NCBI GenBank assembly: GCA_021776475.1
Contig: JAJFFV010000005.1
Location: forward strand, 1,302,001 to 1,366,000
Length of the DNA stretch: 64,000 nt
Direction of reading: 5' to 3'
Source of the DNA: Parvularculaceae bacterium
GTDB lineage: Bacteria > Pseudomonadota > Alphaproteobacteria > Caulobacterales > Parvularculaceae
In this document: positions 17,082 to 27,317 of the stretch, in pieces
How the letters are laid out: each line of letters opens with the position of its first letter
How positions within the stretch are numbered: the stretch's first letter is position 1
Translations under genes and position numbers: made by a program
Notes under the pieces: model-generated
What the model saw: the letters and a program-made list of their open reading frames with translations, nothing else
Told to the model about the DNA's origin: nothing
Databases searched by the model: none

Positions 17082-18158
17082 ATGACGCCGGATTATCAAC
17101 AATTCCTGCCGCCAAACTCAGATAATGACCGAACTAAGCCGATCCTCTCAGCCCTAGAGAAAATCGGTTGGCAGGCATATTTTGCCCAACAAGTCAGTCT
17201 TGATGAACTGCGGGAGACACCGCCGGTACGGGTCACTCAGGTGCATCGAAGTGGCCTGCACGTGTCCGGGGAGGAGATTGACACCACTATCCCGCCCCGA
17301 CTTGATGCCACGGTAGGTGATTGGCTTTTATACAATCGAGCGTGCCCGGACGAGAGCCGGGTGCTCGAGCGCAAAAGCCTTTTTAAACGACGTGCGCCGG
17401 GTACGGAGCGGCGAATTCAACTGATCGCCGCCAATATTGACACCGCGTTTATCGTGTCTTCCTGCAATCAGGACTTCAATGTGGCGCGCCTTGAGCGTTA
17501 TATCGCATTAGCCTTTGAGGCGGATGCGACACCGGTTATTGTGTTGACGAAACTGGACCTTTGCAAAACACCCGACCGCTATATTGAAGAGGCCCGCGCG
17601 ATCTCAGATTTGGTCTCGGTTGTGGCGCTTGACGCACGTGGAGAAGAAACAAGATCGAAACTGGCCGCGTGGTGCAAGCCCGGCCATACGCTCGCGTTTT
17701 TGGGATCGTCCGGCGTCGGTAAATCAACGCTCACCAATGCGCTGTCCGGCGCACAAGCGATAGAAACCCAGAGTATACGTGAGGATGATGCAAAAGGCCG
17801 GCATACGACGACCCATCGCCAGCTTCACATAATGCCTGCCGGGTATGCGATTCTGGACTCGCCCGGTATGCGCGAGCTGCAATTGACCGATGTTGCATCA
17901 GGCGTAGAGACGCTTTTCTCCGATCTCCATGATCTATCGAGACAATGCCGGTTCAGGGATTGCAAGCATGAAATAGAACCCGGATGTGCACTACTGGCAG
18001 CGTTGGAAAAAGGGACAATTGATCGTAAGCGACTGGCGCGCTGGAATAAGCTTACCGCTGAGGACAGGCTCAACTCTTCCAGTCTTGCGGAACGCAGAGC
18101 CGGGGATAAGGCTCTGGGGAAAACAATCCGCGTGATCAAAAAGGGAAATCGCAAATGA
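17082..18158 (+). CDS. rsgA: Ribosome small-subunit-dependent GTPase A
   Basis: Circularly permuted GTPase that acts in late maturation of the 30S subunit. The 358-residue protein has an OB-fold N-terminal half, then the GTPase motifs in permuted order: TKLD (G4), GSSGVGKST (G1, about residues 207-215), TTTHR (G2) and DSPGMREL (G3). The C-terminal zinc knuckle CRFRDCKHEIEPGC is complete. The N-terminus is the longer YloQ-like variant. The gene stands alone between two long non-coding stretches. Confidence 0.92.
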   Translation: MTPDYQQFLPPNSDNDRTKPILSALEKIGWQAYFAQQVSLDELRETPPVRVTQVHRSGLHVSGEEIDTTIPPRLDATVGDWLLYNRACPDESRVLERKSLFKRRAPGTERRIQLIAANIDTAFIVSSCNQDFNVARLERYIALAFEADATPVIVLTKLDLCKTPDRYIEEARAISDLVSVVALDARGEETRSKLAAWCKPGHTLAFLGSSGVGKSTLTNALSGAQAIETQSIREDDAKGRHTTTHRQLHIMPAGYAILDSPGMRELQLTDVASGVETLFSDLHDLSRQCRFRDCKHEIEPGCALLAALEKGTIDRKRLARWNKLTAEDRLNSSSLAERRAGDKALGKTIRVIKKGNRK

Positions 18159-18632
18159 TCAGTCAGTCTGTATACTGAGTCTAGAGTGGCGCAATTTGCG
18201 GGAGTATGGGTGAATTTTTGCATCAGCTATGGCCTGGTTCAATGCCAAATCAATGCACTACGCAATTGGACACATACCAGCAGAGCTTAGCGGCGGATAA
18301 AACCGAGCTAAAAGGCGATCACAAAAAACCCGTGCGCAAAAAGTTCTAAAGCAAAAAATATGCGTAAGTCGGGACAGTCAAATGGCTGAAGGCAGGATGG
18401 CCGTGGCGAGCGACAACCGAGCGCCTTATCAAACACAAAAAAATTCCGCCACAGATGCCAGCGACAGCACTGGTTTTTCAAGATTACTGAGCGTTTGCGC
18501 ATTTGTGAAAACCGATATTGCGGCGGGTTGCGGGCGGTGAAAATTTATCCGCATAAATAGGCGCCGAATCGCGATTAATCTCATGCAACCTTTGCGCGAA
18601 GGGGCAAATAAACGCAGGTTGTATTCGCATTG
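18159..18632. other. Non-coding stretch before recA
   Basis: About 470 bp with no convincing reading frame. The only frame above 60 codons (18308-18502, minus) lacks a ribosome-binding site and has no recognisable feature. The stretch is AT-rich towards the recA promoter. I see no tRNA-like cloverleaf or intrinsic terminator for rsgA with a T-run. Confidence 0.35.
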
Positions 18633-18647
18633 GAACCTAAGTAGAAC
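18633..18647. promoter_or_regulatory. LexA SOS box upstream of recA
   Basis: GAAC-N7-GAAC, the complement of the alphaproteobacterial LexA operator GTTC-N7-GTTC. It lies 116 bp before the recA start and overlaps a possible -35 (TTGGAA, 18630-18635) of a promoter whose -10 would fall in the TATAT-rich sequence at 18655-18662. Repression by LexA and induction by DNA damage follow from known biology. Confidence 0.8.
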
Positions 18648-18762
18648 AAAACTGGATATATCTTATATTTCAATAGGTTGGATAGGTTGACAATGGAGAA
18701 CAAAGTGAGTACATATAATTCAGTATCAAGTTCTAACGGCTTGTGACAAGAAAGAGGCGGAC

Positions 18763-19845
18763 ATGGCAGCACGTGATTTAAGAGTGATCGAAGGCGGGGA
18801 TATGGACAAGAAAAAAGCGCTGGAAGCAGCGCTTTCGCAAATCGACAAGGCGTTCGGCAAAGGCTCGGTGATGAAACTGGGCGACAAGGATGTTGTCGAG
18901 ATGGAAGCCATTTCCACCGGCTCCCTTGGTCTTGATATTGCGCTTGGCATTGGCGGCCTGCCTAAGGGTCGGGTCGTCGAGATTTATGGGCCGGAAAGCT
19001 CCGGCAAGACGACACTAGCGCTGCATTGTGCCGCCGAATCGCAAAAAGCTGGCGGGGTCGCAGCCTTCATCGATGCCGAACACGCACTTGATCCGATTTA
19101 TGCGCAGAAGTTGGGGGTCAAGCTTGAGGATCTTCTGATTTCACAGCCTGATACTGGCGAGCAGGCGCTTGAAATCGCCGACACACTGGTGCGCTCCGGC
19201 GCGGTTGATATTCTGATCATCGATTCTGTTGCGGCACTGACGCCGCGGGCAGAGCTTGAAGGCGAAATGGGCGACAGTTTGCCTGGCCTACAGGCCAGGT
19301 TGATGAGCCAGGCCTTGCGCAAACTCACCGGATCAATTTCAAAATCCAATTGCATTGTCGTTTTTATCAATCAGATTCGCATGAAAATTGGCGTCATGTT
19401 CGGCTCGCCCGAAACAACGAGCGGTGGTAACGCACTGAAATTCTATGCGTCTGTCCGCCTCGATATCCGCCGTATCGGCGCCATCAAGCAGCGCGATGAA
19501 ATAGTTGGCAACCAGACAAGGGTGAAGGTCGTCAAAAATAAGGTCGCGCCGCCGTTCAAGCAGGTCGAATTCGATATCATGTATGGCGAAGGGGTCTCGA
19601 AGATGGGCGAGCTTGTCGATCTCGGGGTACTCGGCAATGTGGTCGAGAAATCCGGCTCCTGGTATTCCTATAATTCCGAGCGCATCGGTCAGGGTCGTGA
19701 AAATGCCAAACAATTTCTGAGAGATCACCCTGAAATGGCCACTGAGATAGAAACTGCGGTCCGCCGCAATGCCGGTCTCATTGCCGATGATCTTCTGATC
19801 AATCCGGGGATACAAGATAATAAGGACGAAGCCGCTGAAGCCTGA
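18763..19845 (+). CDS. recA: Recombinase A
   Basis: RecA strand-exchange ATPase and co-protease for LexA, 360 residues. The Walker A motif GPESSGKT lies at residues 76-83, Walker B is in [12 protein letters not shown], and loop L2 ([19 protein letters not shown]) is intact. The N-terminus has the 12-15 residue extension usual in alphaproteobacteria. GAGG lies 8 nt before the start codon. An SOS box precedes the gene, a strong intrinsic terminator follows it, and alaS comes next, the common alphaproteobacterial order. Confidence 0.98.
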   Translation: MAARDLRVIEGGDMDKKKALEAALSQIDKAFGKGSVMKLGDKDVVEMEAISTGSLGLDIALGIGGLPKGRVVEIYGPESSGKTTLALHCAAESQKAGGVAAFIDAEHALDPIYAQKLGVKLEDLLISQPDTGEQALEIADTLVRSGAVDILIIDSVAALTPRAELEGEMGDSLPGLQARLMSQALRKLTGSISKSNCIVVFINQIRMKIGVMFGSPETTSGGNALKFYASVRLDIRRIGAIKQRDEIVGNQTRVKVVKNKVAPPFKQVEFDIMYGEGVSKMGELVDLGVLGNVVEKSGSWYSYNSERIGQGRENAKQFLRDHPEMATEIETAVRRNAGLIADDLLINPGIQDNKDEAAEA

Positions 19846-19880
19846 CCCGGCGGCAGAATTTGCAGAAGAAAGAGCCTGAC

Positions 19881-19917
19881 ACCGGCAGTGCCTTCCATGA
19901 GGTGCTGCCGGTCTTTT
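19881..19917 (+). terminator. Intrinsic terminator after recA
   Basis: Perfect 8-bp stem ACCGGCAG/CTGCCGGT (19881-19888 and 19904-19911) followed directly by CTTTTT. It lies 36 bp after the recA stop and separates recA from alaS. Confidence 0.85.
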
Positions 19918-20012
19918 TGCTGTTCTCCGGTGCTGTTTTTCACTTGGCAGGTGCAGAAGAGTTGCACTTGCCGGTTGCGCCTCCGGCACGGGCAACTTAA
20001 ATCCTGATCCCT

Positions 20013-22670
20013 ATGCAAAGCGTCAATGATATCCGCTCGACTTTTCTCGAGTTTTACGCCGGTCGCGGTCATGAGATTGTGCCATCGGCACCGCTCGTGC
20101 CGCAAAACGACCCGACCCTGCTCTTCGTCAATGCCGGCATGGTACCGTTCAAGAACGTTTTCACCGGTGCCGAAACGAGGACGTATAATCGCGCCACCTC
20201 ATCGCAAAAATGCGTGCGGGCTGGCGGCAAGCATAACGATCTCGACAATGTCGGCTATACCGCGCGCCATCACACATTTTTTGAAATGCTCGGCAACTTC
20301 TCCTTTGGGGACTACTTTAAGGAAGAAGCAATCGCATCGGCCTGGACCCTGATCACAAAAGAGTATGGCCTGCCTGCGGACAAACTGACGGTGACGGTCT
20401 ATCACACAGATAATGAAGCTTTCGATCTGTGGAAAAAAATTGCCAGCCTGCCGGATGAAAAAATTATTCGCATCGCAACCTCGGACAATTTCTGGTCCAT
20501 GGGCGATACTGGTCCGTGCGGTCCGTGCTCGGAGATTTTTTACGATCATGGACCGGGTGTGCCTGGCGGCCCGCCGGGCTCGCCTGATGAAGATGGTGAC
20601 CGTTTTATCGAAATCTGGAACCTCGTTTTCATGCAGTTCGAAACGCATGCTGATGGCAGCCGGGTTGATCTTCCAAAACCGTCGATTGATACCGGCATGG
20701 GCCTCGAGCGCATTTCGGCCGTCCTGCAAGGTGAGCACGACAACTACAATATCGACCTGTTCAAAAAAATTATCAGCGCTTCTGCTGACCTCACCGGCCA
20801 GGCCGCTGATGGTGATATGGCAACCGCGCACCGGGTCATTGCAGATCACCTGCGCGCCTGCAGCTTCCTGATTGCCGACGGTGTGACGCCGTCCAATGAA
20901 GGTCGCGGTTACGTTTTACGCCGGATCATGCGCCGGGCCATGCGGTACGCGTATAATCTCGGTGCGAGGGAACCATTGCTGGCGCGCCTTGTCCCGGTGC
21001 TGACCGGAGAAATGGGCCGCGCCTTTCCGGGCCTCGAACGCGCCGAATCCCTGATTAGGCAAACTCTATACTCCGAAGAAGAAAAATTCCGCAGCCTGCT
21101 TGAGCGCGGCCTGAAAATTCTTGCGGATGAAAAAGCTGATCTCAAAAAGGGCGATAAGCTTACTGGCGAGGCCGCCTTCAAGCTTTACGACACCTACGGT
21201 TTTCCTCTTGATCTCACGCAAGACGCACTGCGCCGTGAAGGAATCGATGTCGATACGGATGGTTTCGACAAAGCCATGGCGGCACAAAAAGCGGCAGCCC
21301 GCGCAAGCTGGGCCGGCTCTGGTGATCAGGCATCGGAGGCGATCTATTTTGAAGTTCGCGAGAAAACCGGCGCGACAGAATTTATCGGCTACGTTCATGA
21401 ACAGGCAGAAGGTATCGTTCAGGCGATCATCAGGGACGACAGGCTGGTCGATAATGCTGTGGCTGGCGATAAAATAGAAATTATCGTCAACCAGACACCG
21501 TTCTACGCCGAATCAGGCGGACAGATTGGCGATACCGGCCGGGCGAGTACAGAAGCCGGCGCAGTGATCAGCATAAGCGACACCAAAAAACGCATTGGTG
21601 CTTTACATGGTCATGTTGGTGTACTGAAAAAGGGTAACCTGCAGGTGGGTGAACCTGTGGTGCTGGCGATCGATGTGGCGCGGCGAAATCGTATTCGCGC
21701 CAACCACTCGGTCACCCATCTACTGCACAAGGCGTTACGCAATACACTGGGAGATCACGTCACCCAAAAAGGCTCGCTTGTGGCCGACGACCGGATGCGC
21801 TTCGATTTCTCCCACAACGCTGCTGTCACGCGAAAAGAAATCTCCCGCATCGAGGGGGAGGTCAACGCAATTATCCGCCAAAATGGCGAAACGCTGACGC
21901 AGGTGATGTCTTACGACAATGCCTTAGAGTCAGGTGCGATGGCCCTATTTGGCGAAAAATATGATGAAGATGTCCGTGTTCTGAGTATGGGTGAAAACCT
22001 CGAAGCACACAATGGCGCATACTCAGTCGAGCTATGCGGTGGTACACATGTACGTCGCATGGGTGATATCGGGTTATTCACGATTGTCTCGGAAGGGGCA
22101 GTTGCCTCAGGTATTCGCCGCATCGAGGTGATGACGGGTGAGGCTGCGCGTCAGTATCTTATCTCCGAAGCGGAACGCGCCCGCGCTGCTGCTGAAATCT
22201 TGAAAGTGCCCTCGGCAGATCTCGCGAATCGTATTTCCAGCCTCATCGATGAACGCAAAAAACTCGACCGTGAGCTGACCAATATGCGCAAGAAGCTTGC
22301 GCTTGGCGGCAGCGGTCCGGCCGCGCCAGCCGGCGTATCCGAACAGATCAATGGCATTTCCTATGTTGCCCGCGTCCTCGATGGGGTGCCTGCAAAAGAA
22401 CTGCGCAGCATGGTCGATGAGGCCAAGTCAAATATGACGGCGGGCGTCGCGGCTTTCATCGCTGTCAATGATGGCAAGGCAGCGCTAACCGTTGGCGTCA
22501 CTAAGAGCCTGACGGATAAACTGAGCGCGGTTGATCTGGTCAAGGTAGGCGCTGCAGCAATGGGCGGCAATGGCGGCGGCGGGCGGCCCGATATGGCGCA
22601 GGCTGGTGGCCCGAACGGCGCTGATGCGCAAAAGGCGCTAGACGCCATCGCCGCGAAACTTGCGAAATGA
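20013..22670 (+). CDS. alaS: Alanyl-tRNA synthetase
   Basis: Charges tRNA-Ala. The 885-residue protein has the class II catalytic domain (motif 1-3 region with [18 protein letters not shown]), the editing domain with its zinc site (HSVTHLLH and CGGTHVRR) and the C-terminal DHHA1 domain ending in a Gly-rich PDMAQAG segment. Length is normal for the full-size bacterial enzyme. It has its own upstream region after the recA terminator and converges on rpoH with 22 bp between stops. Confidence 0.97.
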   Translation: MQSVNDIRSTFLEFYAGRGHEIVPSAPLVPQNDPTLLFVNAGMVPFKNVFTGAETRTYNRATSSQKCVRAGGKHNDLDNVGYTARHHTFFEMLGNFSFGDYFKEEAIASAWTLITKEYGLPADKLTVTVYHTDNEAFDLWKKIASLPDEKIIRIATSDNFWSMGDTGPCGPCSEIFYDHGPGVPGGPPGSPDEDGDRFIEIWNLVFMQFETHADGSRVDLPKPSIDTGMGLERISAVLQGEHDNYNIDLFKKIISASADLTGQAADGDMATAHRVIADHLRACSFLIADGVTPSNEGRGYVLRRIMRRAMRYAYNLGAREPLLARLVPVLTGEMGRAFPGLERAESLIRQTLYSEEEKFRSLLERGLKILADEKADLKKGDKLTGEAAFKLYDTYGFPLDLTQDALRREGIDVDTDGFDKAMAAQKAAARASWAGSGDQASEAIYFEVREKTGATEFIGYVHEQAEGIVQAIIRDDRLVDNAVAGDKIEIIVNQTPFYAESGGQIGDTGRASTEAGAVISISDTKKRIGALHGHVGVLKKGNLQVGEPVVLAIDVARRNRIRANHSVTHLLHKALRNTLGDHVTQKGSLVADDRMRFDFSHNAAVTRKEISRIEGEVNAIIRQNGETLTQVMSYDNALESGAMALFGEKYDEDVRVLSMGENLEAHNGAYSVELCGGTHVRRMGDIGLFTIVSEGAVASGIRRIEVMTGEAARQYLISEAERARAAAEILKVPSADLANRISSLIDERKKLDRELTNMRKKLALGGSGPAAPAGVSEQINGISYVARVLDGVPAKELRSMVDEAKSNMTAGVAAFIAVNDGKAALTVGVTKSLTDKLSAVDLVKVGAAAMGGNGGGGRPDMAQAGGPNGADAQKALDAIAAKLAK

Positions 22671-22692
22671 TGAGCTGACTTGAGAGCAGACT

Positions 22693-23598
22693 CTAGGCGT
22701 TACCTTTGCGCATGTCGCGATCAAGTTTCTTCATCCCTTTTTGCAGTTTTTCAAAAGCACGAACTTCGATTTGACGGATACGCTCACGTGAAACGTTATA
22801 TTCCGTGGACAGCTCTTCAAGCGTCTTGGGATCCTCGGACAAACGCCGCTCAGTGATGATGTGCTGCTCGCGTTCGTTTAGCTCGCTCATCGCCATTTGC
22901 AGAAGTTCCATGCGGCTGTCATACTCATCATCCTTGACCAATTGCGCTTCCGGATTGACGGCATTGTCGTCAACCAGCCAGTCCTGCCATTCACCGCCGC
23001 CTTCTGCGTCAGCGCGCATCGGCGCATTGAGCGAATTGTCGCCACCTGACATTCGTCGGTTCATCGAGACAACTTCAGCCTCGGTGACACCGAGCTTGGT
23101 GGAGATGTGTTCAACATGCTCAGGCCGCAAATCGCCTTCCTCGACCGCGTCGATCTGGCCCTTAATTTTGCGCAGATTGAAGAACAGTTTTTTCTGTGCC
23201 GCCGTCGTGCCGATTTTGACCAGCGACCATGAGCGCAGGATATATTCCTGGATCGATGCGCGGATCCACCACATCGCATAAGTCGAGAGGCGAAAACCTT
23301 TTTCCGGATCGAATTTTTTTACTGCCTGCATCAGGCCGACATTACCTTCGGAAATCACTTCACCAATCGGCAGGCCATATCCGCGATACCCCATGGCAAT
23401 CTTGGCCACAAGTCGCAGATGAGAGGTGATCATTTTATGCGCCGCACCGGTGTCGTCGTGTTCTTTGAAGCGCTTGCCCAGCATATATTCTTCGTTCGCT
23501 TCGAGCATCGGAAATTTACGGATTTCTGAAAGGTAGCGCGAAAGGCCACCTTCAGGCGTCAGGACGGAGCCTGTCGTAGTTGTGAGTGCGTTTGCCAT
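22693..23598 (-). CDS. rpoH: RNA polymerase sigma-32 factor
   Basis: Heat-shock sigma factor, 301 residues. Region 2 includes EGNVGLMQAVKKFDPEKGFRLSTYAMWWI with the aromatic melting residues; the RpoH box AQKKLFFNLRK, which distinguishes sigma-32 from other group 3 sigmas, is intact; region 4.2 has VSRERIRQIEVRAFEKL. Alphaproteobacteria often hold two rpoH copies; only one is in this window. A TATAAC -10-like element lies near 23651 upstream. It is probably monocistronic. Confidence 0.96.
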   Translation of the reverse strand: MANALTTTTGSVLTPEGGLSRYLSEIRKFPMLEANEEYMLGKRFKEHDDTGAAHKMITSHLRLVAKIAMGYRGYGLPIGEVISEGNVGLMQAVKKFDPEKGFRLSTYAMWWIRASIQEYILRSWSLVKIGTTAAQKKLFFNLRKIKGQIDAVEEGDLRPEHVEHISTKLGVTEAEVVSMNRRMSGGDNSLNAPMRADAEGGGEWQDWLVDDNAVNPEAQLVKDDEYDSRMELLQMAMSELNEREQHIITERRLSEDPKTLEELSTEYNVSRERIRQIEVRAFEKLQKGMKKLDRDMRKGNA

Positions 23599-23733
23599 AG
23601 ATCCCTGTTTTTTCTAGCCAACCCAGCGGGCATAGCTGCGCTGTACCCTCGTTATACAAGATATTGGGTTGCGCGGGGCATTTGTGAAGGGGCAGGTGCT
23701 AAAATTCTGCCCAGCGGTCAGCATTGGCGCAGG

Positions 23734-24777
23734 TTACAACCCGCCGAGAAATTTTTGCAGCGCCAAAAAGTCGGCGGGTGCCTCGACCTCAAAAAGAAGC
23801 GCTTCATCCGTCACCGGGTGCACAAAACCAAGCGCCCGGGCATGCAGTGCCTGCCGGCGAAAATTTTTCAAAAAGTCGATTGCCGCATCGCTGGTGTCAT
23901 CGCCTGGTTTCAGTCCAGCAAGGCCCGGGCCCCTGCCATAAAGCGGGTCACCTAGTAAGGGATGACCAATATGCGCCAGATGCACCCGAATTTGATGCGT
24001 ACGTCCGGTCTCAAGTTCACACTCGATGAGGCTGGCCAGGGAATCACCGGGCATCTTGGCACGGCCCTTCCCATAGGTCGCGCGCGCCTTATAGTGGGTG
24101 ATCGCCTCTTTGGCCCCTGCCTGCTGGTGCAGATCGACCGCCGCCATTTTTTTTCGATCAGTGCTGGCCCTTGCAATGCCAGTTTGGATCGTGCCGATCC
24201 CCGGTCGCGGCGCACCATGCACAATCGCGTGATAAACCCGCTTGATATCATGGATCGAAAACGCCTCGGAAAGGCGCTGATGGACCCGGTCATGTTTGGC
24301 CGCGACCATGATGCCGGATGTATCCTTATCGAGCCGATGGACAATCCCCGGCCGGGCAACGCCGCCGATACCGGAAAGGGACGCGCCACAATGATAGAGC
24401 AGGGCATTCACCAGTGTGCCGGTGTAATTGCCCGCCGCCGGATGAACGACCATGCCAACGGGTTTGTTGATGACAATCAGATGGTCGTCTTCGTGAAGCA
24501 CATCGAGCGGAATATTTTCAGGTTCAGGCACCGGTTCTGCCAGCGCGGGCATGACCAGGGAATACACTTCTCCTTCCCGTACCTTGGTTGAAACCGTGGT
24601 AAATACCGATCCGTCACGGATGACATGCCCGTCTTCAACGAGTGCTTTAACCCGCGCCCGGCTTAAACTCTCGAGGTTATCGCAGAGCCATTTATCAACA
24701 CGTGTTCCATGATCTGCTTCGGCTACAGTCAGCAGGATTGCGTCATTTTCCTTGTTGTCAGGATCATCGCTTGTCAT
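23734..24777 (-). CDS. RluA/RluD family 23S rRNA pseudouridine synthase
   Basis: Converts uridine to pseudouridine in 23S rRNA, most like RluD (positions around 1911-1917). It has an N-terminal S4 RNA-binding domain (about residues 22-80) and the catalytic domain with HRLDKDTSG, Asp150 being the predicted nucleophile. I choose ATG 24777 (347 residues); the longer frame to 24840 would run past the start of the divergent gene at 24832. The start regions of the two genes lie only 54 bp apart, so they share a promoter region. Confidence 0.92.
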   Translation of the reverse strand: MTSDDPDNKENDAILLTVAEADHGTRVDKWLCDNLESLSRARVKALVEDGHVIRDGSVFTTVSTKVREGEVYSLVMPALAEPVPEPENIPLDVLHEDDHLIVINKPVGMVVHPAAGNYTGTLVNALLYHCGASLSGIGGVARPGIVHRLDKDTSGIMVAAKHDRVHQRLSEAFSIHDIKRVYHAIVHGAPRPGIGTIQTGIARASTDRKKMAAVDLHQQAGAKEAITHYKARATYGKGRAKMPGDSLASLIECELETGRTHQIRVHLAHIGHPLLGDPLYGRGPGLAGLKPGDDTSDAAIDFLKNFRRQALHARALGFVHPVTDEALLFEVEAPADFLALQKFLGGL

Positions 24778-24831
24778 AAGCACTGCCTGACGCGGCCCCG
24801 CCGCTAAGTCAATCACAAGGAATAAAGAAAA

Positions 24832-25197
24832 ATGAGCCAATCTGAAGCAGTGCCAAAAGCGGAAGTGGAAGCTGGGGAAGATGTACCGGTCGATAATCTG
24901 CTTGGCTTGAAAATCCTGGTTGTCTTTATGGCTGTGCTCTTATTGGTCTGCATCATTGCATTCTTTTCAGTCCTGTTGATCAACGGATCGAAAAAGGACC
25001 AGCTACAACAGACCGTGCCGCAAATGGTTTTGAATATTGCTGATAGCGAAAAGATTACCAATATGTCGCTGACCGGCCGTGATCTCGCGTTACAAGTTGA
25101 GGGGCCGGAAGGGCGCAGGATACTTATCGTTAATCCTTATACTGCAGATCACAAAGCCGTGATCATTCTGAAGCAAAACGGGACAATCACGCCGTAA
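24832..25197 (+). CDS. Single-pass membrane protein, DUF6476-like
   Basis: A 121-residue protein with a short acidic cytoplasmic start, one transmembrane segment (about residues 26-50, GLKILVVFMAVLLLVCIIAFFSV) and a small periplasmic C-terminal domain ending GTITP. The layout, and its place divergent from an rluD-type gene before rpoH, match a conserved alphaproteobacterial family that I recall as DUF6476. No function is known. It is followed by an intrinsic terminator-like hairpin. Confidence 0.65.
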   Translation: MSQSEAVPKAEVEAGEDVPVDNLLGLKILVVFMAVLLLVCIIAFFSVLLINGSKKDQLQQTVPQMVLNIADSEKITNMSLTGRDLALQVEGPEGRRILIVNPYTADHKAVIILKQNGTITP

Positions 25198-25310
25198 TTT
25201 TGAGCTTAGGTGTTCGGTAACAGGAATGTAATCAGAAAAAGTGAAGCCAGCCCTTTTCTTGGCGCATTTTAGGGCTACCTTACAGTTAAGCCAGGGCGCA
25301 ATTCCTGGCG

Positions 25311-25367
25311 GCGGGGTGCCTAATATCCCCTCGTTCCCCCTCGATGGCACCCCGCACCCTTTCTTTT
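25311..25367 (+). terminator. Terminator-like hairpin
   Basis: Perfect 10-bp inverted repeat GCGGGGTGCC/GGCACCCCGC (25311-25320 and 25346-25355), a 25-nt loop, then a T-rich run (TTTCTTTTT). It most likely ends transcription of the 24832-25197 gene. The long loop is unusual. Confidence 0.55.
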
Positions 25368-25519
25368 TAAAACACTTGATCCGTATTATGAGTGTGTCAC
25401 CTGGCGCTGATCGAGGCCTGTCGCCTGTGTCAGATCTACTGCGCCGTGTGATATTTGGGCGTCTAAACTGTTTGTCAGATTCTTCGGAATCGGCGGACCG
25501 TGCTGGCACCAATAGGGTC

Positions 25520-25547
25520 TTGACAAATTCACTTTAAAATATAAAGT
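25520..25547 (+). promoter_or_regulatory. Promoter with 17-bp palindromic operator
   Basis: A -35 TTGACA (25520-25525) and a -10 TAAAGT (25542-25547) with 16-bp spacing. The palindrome ACTTTAAAATATAAAGT (25531-25547) fills the spacer and -10. It matches the exporter operator at 10012-10028 in 16 of 17 positions. The winged-helix protein encoded at 26889 is the obvious candidate to bind it. Confidence 0.7.
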
Positions 25548-25578
25548 AGTTTAAGTGAGAATTTGGAGAAAATGGGCG

Positions 25579-26208
25579 ATGCATCACTCAACTGCACATG
25601 AAGATCTGGCCTATGTGCGGGCCATAGCTGAAGAAGGTCGTAACGTGCCCCTTGTTGGCGGTTATTCTTTCGTGGTCTGGGGCTCAATTATCGGCACAGC
25701 CGCTTTCATTCAGTATCTGATGGTTATCGGTGTGCTGCCGATGGTTCGCAATTCCTTGTGGATTTGGGGCAGTGCGATGATTCTTGGCTGGGGGGTTGGC
25801 GCTATTGTCAGCGTGAAAATAGACCGGACCCCCGGCGCCAGCAGCATTGGCAATCGCGTCGTCAATGCCGCGTGGTCTGGCTGCGGCATTTTCATAACAT
25901 TGTATTTCCTGTCGTTGTTGGTTGCATTTTTCCTCCTGCCGAAAGACGGACCCAGTGTCGGATGGTTGTTCGTGACGATGTTTCCGGTTGTCTTTGGATT
26001 GTACGGTCTGGCATTTTACGTCACAGCCGTGGCCGCTAACCAGAACTGGTTTCGCTGGGTGTCCATCGGATCATGGGCGATCTCGGCGATCTTGTTACTT
26101 ACAATGAAAATGGAGCTGATGATGCTGATCGCGGCACTAGGCACGTATGCTGTCGTGCTGGTGCCTGGCATTGCCATGGTCAAAAGCCAGCCATCAGAAA
26201 TTGTTTGA
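25579..26208 (+). CDS. Membrane protein, first of a paralogous pair
   Basis: About 209 residues from ATG 25579 (GGAG 10 nt upstream; a GTG at 25555 would also work but overlaps the promoter more closely). A short cytoplasmic start with HEDLAYVRAIAEEG is followed by six hydrophobic segments. It is a clear paralogue of the next gene: both share [ED]DLA[YF]VR-x-IAEEGR-x-x-PL-x-GG near the start and WG-x-I-x-x-x-GxAF in the first membrane segment. No domain I can name. First gene of a three-gene operon ending in a winged-helix regulator. Confidence 0.75.
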   Translation: MHHSTAHEDLAYVRAIAEEGRNVPLVGGYSFVVWGSIIGTAAFIQYLMVIGVLPMVRNSLWIWGSAMILGWGVGAIVSVKIDRTPGASSIGNRVVNAAWSGCGIFITLYFLSLLVAFFLLPKDGPSVGWLFVTMFPVVFGLYGLAFYVTAVAANQNWFRWVSIGSWAISAILLLTMKMELMMLIAALGTYAVVLVPGIAMVKSQPSEIV

Positions 26209-26220
26209 GGGAGGACAGCC

Positions 26221-26889
26221 GTGATAACCGCAGAACAAAAACAGATGTCGTCGGCGGCGGAGGATCTCGCCTTTGTCCGGGAGATTGCCGAAGAAGGCCG
26301 GATGCAACCGCTTCAGGGCGGCAAATACCTAGTCATGTGGGGGCTGATTTCTTCAATCGGCCTTGCTTTTACTGGTGCTATCGTCGGGGGCGCGCTGCCG
26401 CTGCCAGCCTATTCAATCATGATTGTCTGGCTATCGCTGTCGACAGCCGGCGGCGTGACCACCGGTCACTGGGGCAGGCAAGGGGCAAAAACGCCGGAGA
26501 GCAAAAGCATCGGTAACAAGGTCGAAGCGATGGTCTGGTGTGTTGGCGGGCTTTTCCTGTTTCTTTTTTCAGTGATGCTTTTCACAATGCCGCTCTATGT
26601 GGGTGATCGTTTCGAGGCCGCCGGTATTGAGTATGGCGTCCTGTTTGGTCTGATGTCACCGCTCGCCTTTGGTGTTTACGGCATTGCGCTGACGGCGACC
26701 GCTGTTGCGGGCCGGGCGCCCTGGTTGTGGCCTTATATCGGCCTGTCTTTCTTCTTTGCTGCAATCACTTTAGGCCTGATCTGGGACTTGAAGCAGTTCC
26801 TTGCCGCGATCATCGGGATCGTCTTCGTGATTGTGGTGCCGGGTTTCATCATGATTGACAAAAACCGGAAAGCGCAGGGTCAGGGTTAA
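26221..26889 (+). CDS. Membrane protein, second of a paralogous pair
   Basis: A 222-residue protein with six hydrophobic segments, starting at a GTG preceded by GAGGGAGGA. It shares the N-terminal EDLAFVREIAEEGR motif and overall topology with the upstream paralogue, 12 bp away. The final residues are basic (DKNRKAQGQG), placing the C-terminus in the cytoplasm. Its stop codon overlaps the start of the regulator gene (TAATG). The pair may form a heteromeric membrane complex, an inference from linkage and similar size. Function unknown. Confidence 0.75.
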   Translation: MITAEQKQMSSAAEDLAFVREIAEEGRMQPLQGGKYLVMWGLISSIGLAFTGAIVGGALPLPAYSIMIVWLSLSTAGGVTTGHWGRQGAKTPESKSIGNKVEAMVWCVGGLFLFLFSVMLFTMPLYVGDRFEAAGIEYGVLFGLMSPLAFGVYGIALTATAVAGRAPWLWPYIGLSFFFAAITLGLIWDLKQFLAAIIGIVFVIVVPGFIMIDKNRKAQGQG

Positions 26890-27242
26890 TGGCAAAAAAG
26901 GCGTCTGCGGACAGCAGGCCGAAAAATACCGGTGAAGAAAGTTACGACTATCGCGAGATAGACGACCTGATTCATGGTCGTGTGCGGCTGGCGTTAATGG
27001 CTTTTTTGTCTGGTGCCGGATCGGCGGAGTTCACTGATTTGCGCAAACGCATTGCCGTCACCGACGGCAATTTGTCGATCCATATCCGCAAACTCGAAGA
27101 CGCCGGGTATATCGACGTGGAAAAGCGCTTCAAGGACCGCCGACCGCAAACCCTCTGTCGTCTGACAGAAAAGGGGCGCACGGCGTGGATCCATTATATT
27201 GCCCGGATGGAAACTCTCCTGAACCCAAGGGCGGCGGAATAG
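26889..27242 (+). CDS. Winged-helix transcriptional regulator (HTH_27/MarR-like)
   Basis: A 117-residue DNA-binding protein. After an N-terminal basic tail, a winged-helix domain spans about residues 25-105: IHGRVRLALMAFLSGAGSAEF, the recognition helix region VTDGNLSIHIRKLEDAGYI, then a wing rich in Lys/Arg (EKRFKDRRPQT) and a final dimer helix. This is the pattern of the short PF13601-type regulators. Its gene overlaps the upstream membrane-protein gene, so it is made with them, and it probably controls the operon through the palindrome at 25531-25547 and the ABC exporter through 10012-10028. Confidence 0.85.
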   Translation: MAKKASADSRPKNTGEESYDYREIDDLIHGRVRLALMAFLSGAGSAEFTDLRKRIAVTDGNLSIHIRKLEDAGYIDVEKRFKDRRPQTLCRLTEKGRTAWIHYIARMETLLNPRAAE

Positions 27243-27317
27243 GCAGCTGAACCTGCCCGGTGACAGCAGCACAATATGCGGTTAGGTTGGCACCAATGGA
27301 AAATGGAGAGGCGCACC

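Noticed and set aside
18308-18502. Minus-strand 64-codon frame before recA
   Set aside because: No ribosome-binding site, no motif, low-quality codon use.
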